DNA of 64,000 nucleotides from a bacterium (lineage in GTDB: Bacteria > Chloroflexota > Dormibacteria > Dormibacterales > Dormibacteraceae), in the NCBI GenBank assembly GCA_004299235.1, contig SCQL01000026.1, forward strand, positions 90,240-154,239, read 5' to 3'. Positions 44,123-53,801 of the stretch are shown here, one piece after another (positions within the stretch are counted from its first letter, which is position 1; each line of letters begins with the position of its first letter). The translations under genes were made by a program, and so were the position numbers. The notes beneath the pieces are model-generated. The model worked only from the letters and a program-made list of their open reading frames with translations. It did no database searches and had not been told where the DNA came from.

Positions 44123-44704
44123 ATGACATCGCGCCGCGGACGCATCGGACACGGGACGGGACGCGCAGCAGTGATCGCGGTGCTGGTGCTGCTCGGATTC
44201 TGCGAAGGGGCGTGCGGCACCGCGACTCCAACAACGCCGACAAACGGCGACACAGCTCAGACAACCATGAGCGCGCCTCCGTCGCCGACAATCATGGTCA
44301 GCGGATGCGTCCAACCGGATAGCTCGAACTCGCACGTCTACAAACCCGACCGCCTCGAAGTTCTCAAGCCCTGCATCGCCGTCACCGGCGTCATCGACTT
44401 CATTCGCCAGGAGAGGGACGGCGACTTCCACATCGGGCTGAAGCTCGACTCACAGTTCGCGGGTCTGGTCAACGCCTGCAACGCGACCTGCCTCAGGGGC
44501 GCCGAGCATGGCGAGCTCGTTGTCGAGCCGGTGTGCATGACCACACCGACCCAGGGGGATGCAGTCAGCTCCTGCGCCGGCTACCACAACCCCATCCGCA
44601 TCCCGCCGGTCGGCAGCCACGTTCGCATGACCGGCGCTTATGTTCTCGACCTCGACCACGGCTGGACCGAGATTCACCCACTCCAGGAGGTGGACGTCAT
44701 ATGA
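44123..44704 (+). CDS. putative lipoprotein, unknown function
   Basis: A 193-residue exported protein. The signal is basic (MTSRRGRIGHGTGR) followed by a hydrophobic run and a lipobox-like GFCEGACG. A threonine/serine/proline-rich linker (about 35-60) leads to a domain of about 130 residues with an OB-like pattern (GVIDFIRQERDGDFHIGLKL) and the closing motif LDLDHGWTEIHPL. Six or more cysteines could form disulfides. Function unknown; start is ATG 44123, with 44102 as an alternative. Confidence 0.65.
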   Translation: MTSRRGRIGHGTGRAAVIAVLVLLGFCEGACGTATPTTPTNGDTAQTTMSAPPSPTIMVSGCVQPDSSNSHVYKPDRLEVLKPCIAVTGVIDFIRQERDGDFHIGLKLDSQFAGLVNACNATCLRGAEHGELVVEPVCMTTPTQGDAVSSCAGYHNPIRIPPVGSHVRMTGAYVLDLDHGWTEIHPLQEVDVI

Positions 44705-44879
44705 CGTAACCAGCAAGGCGGCGCCAGGCACAGCTGAGCTCAGCTCATCCGTGCGAGGTCGGCGTCTCGACGAGACGACTGAGCGGGTCGGCGACTCCTG
44801 AACGGCTCCTCGGGACTGTCTCACGCTGAAAGCCCGATCTGTCCGAGCCGCCTCGGCTAGGCAATACAAAATGGCTATA

Positions 44880-45281
44880 TCAGCGCACGACCTGAACGCG
44901 CTTTTCGACCCCGCGCCATCTTGCATCCGCGGTAAGAATCGACGATGCATCCGTCACCCTTCCTACCGCAAGCACCAGAGCGTCTGGCAGCCGGAGAGCC
45001 TTGTGACCAGCGCGTAACGCCGCCGCAGCTCTTGCAACCTCCCTGTCGATTGGATGAACGATGTCCACGATGGAATCAACGAACGCCTCGGTCGTTCTGA
45101 CCGCGTCCGCCCCAAGTCGGCTGGCACCGACCAGTACCTCAGCGAAAGCGCTGGCAGGCAACAGGATCCGATGTTGGCGAGAACGGGCTAAGCGCAGGGA
45201 GCGCACGGAAGCTACGTGGTGTGCGTCTTGCGGGTCGAGGACACCTAGAACAACGCTGGTGTCGACGACTACCGGTCCCAC
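44880..45281 (-). CDS. VapC-like PIN-domain toxin
   Basis: A 133-residue PIN-fold RNase, toxin of a type II system. The four acidic active-site residues are present: Asp7 (VVVDTSVVLG), Glu48 (SAFAEVLVG), Asp100 (LRLPDALVLA) and Asp119 (ILTADARW). The GTG start lies inside the last 13 bases of the antitoxin gene, the usual coupled arrangement. VapC toxins cut tRNA or rRNA; the target is unknown. Confidence 0.88.
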   Translation of the reverse strand: MGPVVVDTSVVLGVLDPQDAHHVASVRSLRLARSRQHRILLPASAFAEVLVGASRLGADAVRTTEAFVDSIVDIVHPIDREVARAAAALRAGHKALRLPDALVLAVGRVTDASSILTADARWRGVEKRVQVVR

Positions 45282-45517
45282 TCATCCCTCAACTTCTCGA
45301 GTTGCGTAGCTGCCCCCAGTCCAGGAATCGATCCTGTGAACTGGTCAAGGGGATCGATCGCACGTTCAAGCAAGATCCGGCCATCTCCTTCCGCGGTCAC
45401 CCGCAATTCATCGCCGTGCGCAACGTGCGCAGCAGTCAGAGCCGCGACCGGGAGGGTCACCTGATTCTTTCCAGAAAGCCGAGTCGTGCCACGCGAGCGC
45501 TTTACTTTTGCGAGCAT
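45269..45517 (-). CDS. AbrB/MazE-fold antitoxin
   Basis: An 82-residue protein. The N-terminal half is a swapped-hairpin AbrB/SpoVT DNA-binding fold (GTTRLSGKNQVTLPVAALTA, HGDELRVTAEGDGRILLER). The C-terminal third (LDQFTGSIPGL, LEKLRDEWDR) should cover the toxin active site. It is transcribed before the PIN toxin and probably autoregulates. TAACCT lies 6 bases before its ATG, pointing to a leaderless transcript. Confidence 0.85.
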   Translation of the reverse strand: MLAKVKRSRGTTRLSGKNQVTLPVAALTAAHVAHGDELRVTAEGDGRILLERAIDPLDQFTGSIPGLGAATQLEKLRDEWDR

Positions 45518-45639
45518 AAGTAAAGGTTAGCATGACTCCAAGGCAATTGACTCGATGCCACCCGGCCCACCAGCCGGTCGGGACGATCGATTCGGTGTGC
45601 TCGGCCGACTCGGCTCGCCATTGATCGCCTCTGGGGAAT

Positions 45640-45925
45640 CTATTTGATCCCTGTCAGCCTTCAACGCTCGACTCAAGGCATCCCCTTGCTGGCTCAGCCC
45701 CAGGTCACTTACCGCATCCCTCGCGACCGGCTCGATGGCGGCGGCCGAGTCACACTCCGCTACCTGAGTCGGCTCCGCCACTTCCACGTCAGCTACAAGC
45801 ACCGCGGCGAACCAGTCATGCTCCTGGTCGCCGGCGACCATGTGCGCGTCATCGCCGAAGATGGCGCACTGCTGCGCGAAGTGACACTGGATCCCAGCCG
45901 CGACTACCAGCGCTCTGCCCCGCCT
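45640..45925 (+). pseudogene. IS481-family transposase remnant
   Basis: The frame from about 45700 reads QVTYRIPRDRLDGGGRVTLR, then LRHFHVSYKHRGEPVMLLVA, HVRVIAEDG and LREVTLDPSRDYQ, the C-terminal domain of IS481-type transposases. In another frame just upstream, SLSAFNARLKASP matches the preceding segment of that family, so a frameshift separates the pieces. The catalytic DDE core and N-terminal HTH are gone and no inverted repeats are recognisable. It lies between the toxin-antitoxin pair and tRNA-Lys. Confidence 0.75.
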
Positions 45926-45980
45926 AGACTGGTCCGGAATCAGGTGAGACAGCGGTCCGCTTCTACCTGAGACAGGACAA

Positions 45981-46058
45981 TGGTGCCGGCGCAGGGATTC
46001 GAACCCTGGACCATCGGTTTAAAAGACCGCTGCTCTAACCAAGCTGAGCTACGCCGGC
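45981..46058 (-). tRNA. tRNA-Lys (TTT anticodon)
   Basis: A complete cloverleaf on the minus strand: acceptor GCCGGCG with CGCCGGC, D-stem GCTC/GAGC, anticodon loop CTTTTAA (anticodon TTT), T-arm CAGGG-TTCGAAT-CCCTG, discriminator A and an encoded CCA. The top pair of the anticodon stem is mismatched (G-A). It decodes AAA/AAG. Confidence 0.95.
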
Positions 46059-46126
46059 AGCTACCAGGTAGAGATTGTCCCAATTCCGGGCAGTGCCCCA
46101 CCGGAGAAGATCGACGACGCGTGCGG

Positions 46127-46132
46127 TAGCCT
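46127..46132 (+). promoter_or_regulatory. -10-like box of orphan binding protein gene
   Basis: TAGCCT lies 7 bases before the GTG at 46140; the same hexamer sits 6 bases before the PHP phosphatase start. No ribosome-binding site is seen. Confidence 0.35.
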
Positions 46133-46139
46133 TCCTCGG

Positions 46140-47804
46140 GTGACTGCCCCCCGGGCTCCGGCGTTACGTGCCTTGGTCCCCGCGCTGGCCGCATGCATCG
46201 CGGTAGTAGCCTGCACGCCCGGTGGTGGCAACCCGCCGCCCCCCGAAGTCCTGGCGGCCGATCAGACCCTGAGCTTTCCCATCGCCCAGGATGTCGCCGA
46301 TCTCGATCCGGCCCTCATGTCGAGCCCCACCGACGTCGACGTGTTCCGCAATGTCTTCTCCGGCCTGTATAGGTTCGATTCGCGGCTCGGCGAGGTGCCC
46401 GACCTCGCGGTCGGGCTGCCGGACGTCTCCGCCGACGGCCTGACGTACACCTTTCATCTGCGGCACGACGCCCACTTCTCCAACGGCGACCCCATCACCG
46501 CCGGCGACTTCATTTACAGCTGGAACCGCGCCGCGGCGAAGCAGGGCGACTACGCGGGACTCTTCAACCTCGTCACGGGCTACGAAGCCGTCGCGGAGGG
46601 CAGGACCGGCCAGCTCAGTGGGCTCGCCAAGGTCGACGACTACACATTCACCTCCACCCTGAGCAGGCGGGCGGGCTACTGGATCACCGAGGTCGCGCTG
46701 TGGCCGTTCTGGGTGGTCGACCAGAAGGTCGTCGCCGGCGCCGGCGAAGATGCGTGGTCCACCAGGCCGGAGACGCTGATCGGCAGCGGGCCGTTTCGAA
46801 TGACCTCCCGGGCGCCGGGCCAGTCGATGGATTTCGCGCCGGTGCAGGTTTGGTACGGCGGGAGGACAGGGGCCATCACGCATGTCCATATCGAGGTGCT
46901 CGCGGATCAGAGCGCCCAGGTCTCGCAGTACGAGTCAGGCGTCTTCAGCCTCATCGGCTACGCCCGCCAGGGCCTGTCGCCGGCGGCCGCGACACGTTAC
47001 ATGTCGGACGCCAAGCTGAAGGACCAGCTCGACCTGGTCTCGACCGGGCTCACCTTCTGGGTCGGATTCAACCTGAAGAGCGGACCTTTTGCCGGCATCG
47101 AACCCGGGCGGGCCGGGCGCCACGCGTTCAGCGCCGCCATCGACCGCACCGCCCTGGCCGACGCGGTGTGCAACCAGCGCACGGCCTGCGTCACCGCGAC
47201 CGGCGGCCTGATCAGCAAAGGCTTGCAGGGGTACCTGGGCGACGGCACCGATTCGAATGTGAAGTTCGATGCGGCCGCGGCCAAAGCCGAGTACCAGGCA
47301 TGGGACCCCAACGGATCGAAGGTCAGAGGACTCACCTACACCTACGACACCAACCCGTTCAACAAGGCCGTGTGCGACCACCTCGTCGCGCAGTGGAAGA
47401 GGAACCTTGGCGTGACGGTGCAATGCGTGGAGATGGACCGTAAGACGTTCTTCGACGACCGCAACGGGAGATGCGCGTACGCGATGTTTCGGCAGAGCTG
47501 GAGCGCGGACTACGACCACCCGCAGAATTGGTTCGACTACCTGTTCGTCAGCGGCGCGAGCTCATCGGGCTCTTGCTACTCGAACCCGAACCTGGACAAG
47601 GTGATCGCGGGCGCCGATGAGGGGCGGTTGAGCAAGACCCTGGTCGACTACGAGACCGCCGGCCACATGCTCATCAACGACTCGGTGTTCGCCCCGCTGG
47701 TCTACGGAGAGCAGCAGTACCTCGTGCACCCGTACGTCAAGGGAGTCGGGGGCAACGCGCTATACGACTTCTTCTGGACGAACGCGCGCATTCTCCAGCG
47801 CTGA
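46140..47804 (+). CDS. oligopeptide-binding lipoprotein (orphan paralogue)
   Basis: A 554-residue SBP_bac_5 (family 5) binding protein. The signal peptide ends in a lipobox (AVVACTPGG, Cys about 22). The mature part has LAADQTLSFPIAQDVADLDP, GLTYTFHLRHDAHFSNGDPI and the C-terminal YAMFRQSWSADYDHPQNWFDYL typical of OppA/DppA. It is convergent with the opp operon and clearly paralogous to the binding protein at 51845-53590 (both open LAADQTL-FPI after the lipobox). It probably feeds the same permease with a different peptide range. Confidence 0.9.
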   Translation: MTAPRAPALRALVPALAACIAVVACTPGGGNPPPPEVLAADQTLSFPIAQDVADLDPALMSSPTDVDVFRNVFSGLYRFDSRLGEVPDLAVGLPDVSADGLTYTFHLRHDAHFSNGDPITAGDFIYSWNRAAAKQGDYAGLFNLVTGYEAVAEGRTGQLSGLAKVDDYTFTSTLSRRAGYWITEVALWPFWVVDQKVVAGAGEDAWSTRPETLIGSGPFRMTSRAPGQSMDFAPVQVWYGGRTGAITHVHIEVLADQSAQVSQYESGVFSLIGYARQGLSPAAATRYMSDAKLKDQLDLVSTGLTFWVGFNLKSGPFAGIEPGRAGRHAFSAAIDRTALADAVCNQRTACVTATGGLISKGLQGYLGDGTDSNVKFDAAAAKAEYQAWDPNGSKVRGLTYTYDTNPFNKAVCDHLVAQWKRNLGVTVQCVEMDRKTFFDDRNGRCAYAMFRQSWSADYDHPQNWFDYLFVSGASSSGSCYSNPNLDKVIAGADEGRLSKTLVDYETAGHMLINDSVFAPLVYGEQQYLVHPYVKGVGGNALYDFFWTNARILQR

Positions 47805-47850
47805 CGCAGGCTCAGGCTTTCGCCCTGACCTCTCTCCGGTACTGCTCCCC

Positions 47851-48863
<1,013 letters not shown>

Positions 48864-48864
<1 letters not shown>

Positions 48865-49919
48865 CAGTCGGCCTGTCCGGGGCGGACCCCGGACGCGGCG
48901 CCCGGCTTGATGTCGACGAGCTCGTCAGCGCCCATCTCCTTGCGCGCCCGGTCCATGGTCACCCAGCACGCCGCCTGCTGATCCGGGCCGATCTCTTTGA
49001 GCTGCGGCTCGTCGGTGAAGCACTTCTCGACGCGAAATGGGCAGCGAGGGTGAAATCGGCAGCCGGACGGCGGGCGCAGCAGGTCGGGCGCGATGCCCTC
49101 GATCGATCGCAGGCGCTCGTGGCGAAGCGCGTCGACACGCGGGATGGAGCGCAGCAGCGACCAGGTGTAGGGGTGCTGTGGGTTTTCGAAGATCTGATCG
49201 ACCGGGCCCTGCTCGACGATCTGGCCGGCATACATCACGATCACTCGCGAGCAGAGCCCGGCGACGACGCCCATGTTGTGGGTGATCATGACGATGGCGG
49301 TGCCGAGTTCGCGGTTGAGGTCGGCGAGCAGCTCGAGGATCTGCGCCTGCACCGTGACATCGAGCGCGGTCGTCGGCTCATCCGCGATGAGGATCGACGG
49401 CGTGTTGGCGAGGCCCATGGCGATCATCGCGCGCTGGCGCATGCCGCCGCTGAGCTGGTGCGGGAAATCCTTGGCGCGCGTTTCCGGCGCCGGGATGCGC
49501 ACCTTTCTCAGGAGCTCGATCGTTCGTGAGCGGGCCTTCTTTGGGGTGGCGACGTTGTGAGCGAGCATCGCCTCGTCGATCTGGAAGCCCGTGCGCAGCA
49601 CCGGGTTGAGTGAGCTCTGCGGGTCCTGGAAGATCATCGCGATGTCACGGCCGCGGATCTCGCGGATCTCCTCGTCGCTCAGCTGCAGCAGGTCCTGGTC
49701 GCGAAACAGGACCTGGCCCCCCACCACCTGGCCTGGATCCGGAACCAGCCTGAGGAGCGAAAGGGCGGTCACCGATTTGCCGCTGCCCGACTCGCCGACG
49801 ATGCCAAGGCTTTCACCCTGACGGAGGTCGAAGCTCACCCCGTCGACGGCGGTGACGATGCCGCCGTCGGTGAGGAACTGCGTGCGCAGGTCGCGTACCT
49901 GGAGGATGGGTGCGGTCAT
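48864..49919 (-). CDS. oppD: oligopeptide ABC importer ATPase OppD
   Basis: A 351-residue ATPase with Walker [10 protein letters not shown] (about 42-50; valine after KS instead of the common threonine), signature [11 protein letters not shown] and Walker [14 protein letters not shown]. The C-terminal region has [11 protein letters not shown] and a late cysteine, as in OppF. It lies 8 bases downstream of oppC and forms the second half of the ATPase pair. Confidence 0.94.
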
Positions 49920-49927
49920 GTTCGGGA

Positions 49928-50814
49928 TCAGCGCCTCGAGCGTGGGTCGAGGGCGTCGCGAAGTCCGTCGCCCAGGAAGTTGAACGCCATCAGGGTGAGC
50001 GAGAGCGCGATCGAGGGTGCGATCACGATGTGGGGCGCGATGCGCATGGCCGCGATGCCGTCAGCCGCCATCGATCCCCACGACGGCTGCGGGGGCGGGA
50101 CGCCGAGGCCGAGAAAGCTGAGGAAGGCCTCGAAGAGAATCGCCGCCGGGACGCCAAACGTCGCCTGGACGATGATCGGGCCGAGCGCGTTCGGGAAGAT
50201 GTGGCCGGCGAGGATCCTGAACGGCTTGGCGCCGCTCGCGCGCGCCGCCTCGACAAACTCTCGCTCGCGGAGGGCAAGAGTCTGACCGCGCACCAGCCGA
50301 GCCATGTCCATCCAGCGCGTGACGGCGATGGCGATGATGATGTTCGTGAGGCTGGGGCCGAGCAAGAACACCAGGACCAGCGCCACCAGCAGATCCGGGA
50401 TCCCGTAGAAGAGGTTGATGACGAAGGTCACGACCTGGTCGAGCCAACCTCTGAAATACCCCGCGATCAGCCCGATGGGGACGCCGACCGCCAGGACCAC
50501 GAGCTGCGTGCCGACCCCGACGACGAGCGAGATCTGCGCCCCGACCATGACCCGGCTGAGGATGTCGCGACCCAAAGCGTCAGCGCCCAGGAGCTGATGG
50601 GAGTTGGGTCCGGTGTATGGGATCGTCGTCCCGACTTCCGACATCCGGTATGGCGTGTAGAACAGGGCCAGCACCGCCACCGCGACGAGGAAGACGAGGA
50701 ACACACCGCCGCCCAGCGCGAGGCGGTTTCGGCGCAGCCGCCGCCACGCATCGGTCCACAGGCTCGCCTGTGCCGGACTGACCGGCTTGGTGATGACTGC
50801 CGCGGCGGTCGCCA

Positions 50815-50815
<1 letters not shown>
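49928..50815 (-). CDS. oppC: oligopeptide ABC importer permease OppC
   Basis: A 295-residue permease with an N-terminal OppC region (WRRLRRNRLALGG) and the family landmark HQLLGADALGRDILSR. It has six hydrophobic segments and the EAA loop EAARASGAKPFRILAGHIFPN that contacts the ATPases. The ATG overlaps the oppB stop (TGATG). Confidence 0.94.
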
Positions 50816-51774
<959 letters not shown>

Positions 51775-51801
51775 TTCACTCCAATTGTCGCCGAAACAAC
51801 A

Positions 51802-51830
51802 GAGGGCGCCCGCAAAGCGCGGGCGCCCTC
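51802..51830 (-). promoter_or_regulatory. stem-loop between oppA-type gene and oppB
   Basis: A perfect 12-bp stem (GAGGGCGCCCGC with GCGGGCGCCCTC, 5-base loop) sits in the 70-base gap, 14 bases after the binding protein stop. Only a weak T-run follows (TGTTGTTTCGG on the minus strand). Such structures partly terminate and protect the upstream mRNA, giving excess binding protein over permease. Confidence 0.65.
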
Positions 51831-51844
51831 CTGACTGTCCGTGG

Positions 51845-53590
51845 TTAGTGCGTCTGGATCTGGATCTCGTTCCAGTAGTGGTCGAAGAAGCTGTTGGAAC
51901 CGGCGCCCTTCACATACGGCTTGATGAGGAAGGAGCCGACGGTGTAGTAGAGCGGGATGTAAGTGACGTCGTCGATGAGCATCTGGTTGAGCTTCTTGTA
52001 GTCGGCGAGGGCCGAGCTGAGAGGCTCCGCGTCGGCCTTGGCCAGCAGGTCGTCATATGCCTGGGTGTCGTAGCCGCTGGTGCAGCTCGAGTCGGGGCAG
52101 CCGACGATCTTGCCCCAGAGGTTGTCGAACCAGTCCTGGGGGTGGTTGTAGTCGGCCTGCCAGCCGTCGCGGGACATCGCGTACTGCCCCTTGAGGCGTC
52201 CCTTGATGAACTGCGAGTGCGAAACAGGCTGGAGGTCCACGTGGACGCCCAGGTTGTCCTGCCACTGCGACTGCATGAACTCGGCCGCCGCCTTGTTGAG
52301 CGGGTTCTCAGGGTCGTAGGTGTAGGTCAGACCTTTGGTCTTGCTGCCCGTCGGGTCGGCGCCCTGGAGCAGCTGCTTGGCCTTGGCGGCGTCGAACTTG
52401 GCGAGCGGGTCCTGGTTGTCACCCATGTAGCCGACCAGAGTCGGTGGGATCAAACCGCCGGTCGCCTGCGTGCAGACGATGTTCTGGCACACGACCTGGA
52501 CCAGCTTGGTCTTGTCGATTGCCAGGGCGAAAGCGAGGCGAAGGTCGTGGGCGTTCTGTCCGTCAGCAAGGAGGAACGGACCGCCGGCCACTCGCTTGGC
52601 GTCGTGGACCATGTTGAAGCTGACCCAGTAGGTCCTCACCTTGGGGTGCAGCAGGAGCTGGCCGCTCTCGCTGCTCGAGCCCTTGATGCGGAGGATGTCG
52701 GCAACCGGGAGGGTGCTGTAACCGCCGTAGCCGACGATGTCGTATCCGCCCTGCTCGTACTTGGTGATGGCGGTCGATGCGTCGGCGACCGAGACGTCGA
52801 GGTGGACCTTCTTCAGGGTTGGCTTCGGTGAACCCCACCAGTTGTCGACGGCGACGAAGTCGACCGACTGCTTGGGCACGCGAGCGGTCATCTTGAAGGG
52901 CCCGGTGCCGATGGCGGTCGCCGGGTTGGTCCACCAGTTGTCAAAGTCCTGCTTGACAGCGTTCTGGTCGACGATGTCGCCGGTCGTTCCGGCCAGCGCG
53001 ATCGCGGTGAGGAACCAACCTGCGGGGGTGGCGAGCTTCACCTGAACCGTGTACGGGTCGGTCGCGGTCAGGCCGCTCATCGTGACGGACGGGTCGTTCT
53101 TCTCAAGCAGCGCCTCGAGCGCGGCGCCCGAAGCCTGGTTCTGAGAAACCTTGTCGTAGCCGACGATTGCGGAAAGGTTCGTGGCGTACGCGCCCTGCAT
53201 GGCGGCGGCGCGGTTCCACGAATAGAGGACGTCCTTGGACGTGACCTTGTCTCCGTTGGAGAACGTCACGTCGTGCCGCAGGTTGAACGTGTAGGTCAGG
53301 CCGTCAGAAGATGCCGTCGGCACGGAGGTCGCGATGTCGGGAACGATGTTGAGGTTCTCATCGAACTTGACCAACCCGTCGAACATGTTCTGGGAGATCT
53401 CTGTGTCGTTCTCGGCGTCGGCGATGGCCGGGTCCAGGGTGCCGAAGTCGGCCAGGATCGGGAAGGTCAGCGTCTGGTCGGCGGCCAAGGTCGTGCTGGT
53501 GCCGCCTCCCCCGCCACACGCGCCCAGCACCAGGCTGGATACGCCCCCCACACACAGGGCCTTCAGGAACCGTAACGAGGTTGGAGTCAT
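51845..53590 (-). CDS. oligopeptide-binding lipoprotein (OppA type)
   Basis: A 581-residue SBP_bac_5 receptor, first gene of the opp operon. The lipobox is SSLVLGACGGG (Cys about 25). The mature part has LAADQTLTFPILADFGTLDP, GLTYTFNLRHDVTFSNGDKV and WQADYNHPQDWFDNLWG. It captures peptides or related compounds and delivers them to OppBC. It is paralogous to the orphan receptor at 46140-47804. Substrate is not determinable from sequence. Confidence 0.93.
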   Translation of the reverse strand: MTPTSLRFLKALCVGGVSSLVLGACGGGGGTSTTLAADQTLTFPILADFGTLDPAIADAENDTEISQNMFDGLVKFDENLNIVPDIATSVPTASSDGLTYTFNLRHDVTFSNGDKVTSKDVLYSWNRAAAMQGAYATNLSAIVGYDKVSQNQASGAALEALLEKNDPSVTMSGLTATDPYTVQVKLATPAGWFLTAIALAGTTGDIVDQNAVKQDFDNWWTNPATAIGTGPFKMTARVPKQSVDFVAVDNWWGSPKPTLKKVHLDVSVADASTAITKYEQGGYDIVGYGGYSTLPVADILRIKGSSSESGQLLLHPKVRTYWVSFNMVHDAKRVAGGPFLLADGQNAHDLRLAFALAIDKTKLVQVVCQNIVCTQATGGLIPPTLVGYMGDNQDPLAKFDAAKAKQLLQGADPTGSKTKGLTYTYDPENPLNKAAAEFMQSQWQDNLGVHVDLQPVSHSQFIKGRLKGQYAMSRDGWQADYNHPQDWFDNLWGKIVGCPDSSCTSGYDTQAYDDLLAKADAEPLSSALADYKKLNQMLIDDVTYIPLYYTVGSFLIKPYVKGAGSNSFFDHYWNEIQIQTH

Positions 53591-53801
53591 AGCTTCCCCC
53601 TAGGTCGAAAAGCTTGAGGCCACGGCCTCTTCCCCTCGTCTTCTTCCCGGTGGTCTTCGCGGCGACCGGGGCGAGAGCGCGCCGACGGGGGGTGGCGGAC
53701 CGCGTGGCCCGCCTCTTACTCCGCCCACCATTGTGGGCCTGCTTACCCCGGATTGTCTACCGGTGCCGTCTGGCGGCTCATGGCATGATCGGCCGGTGGG
53801 C

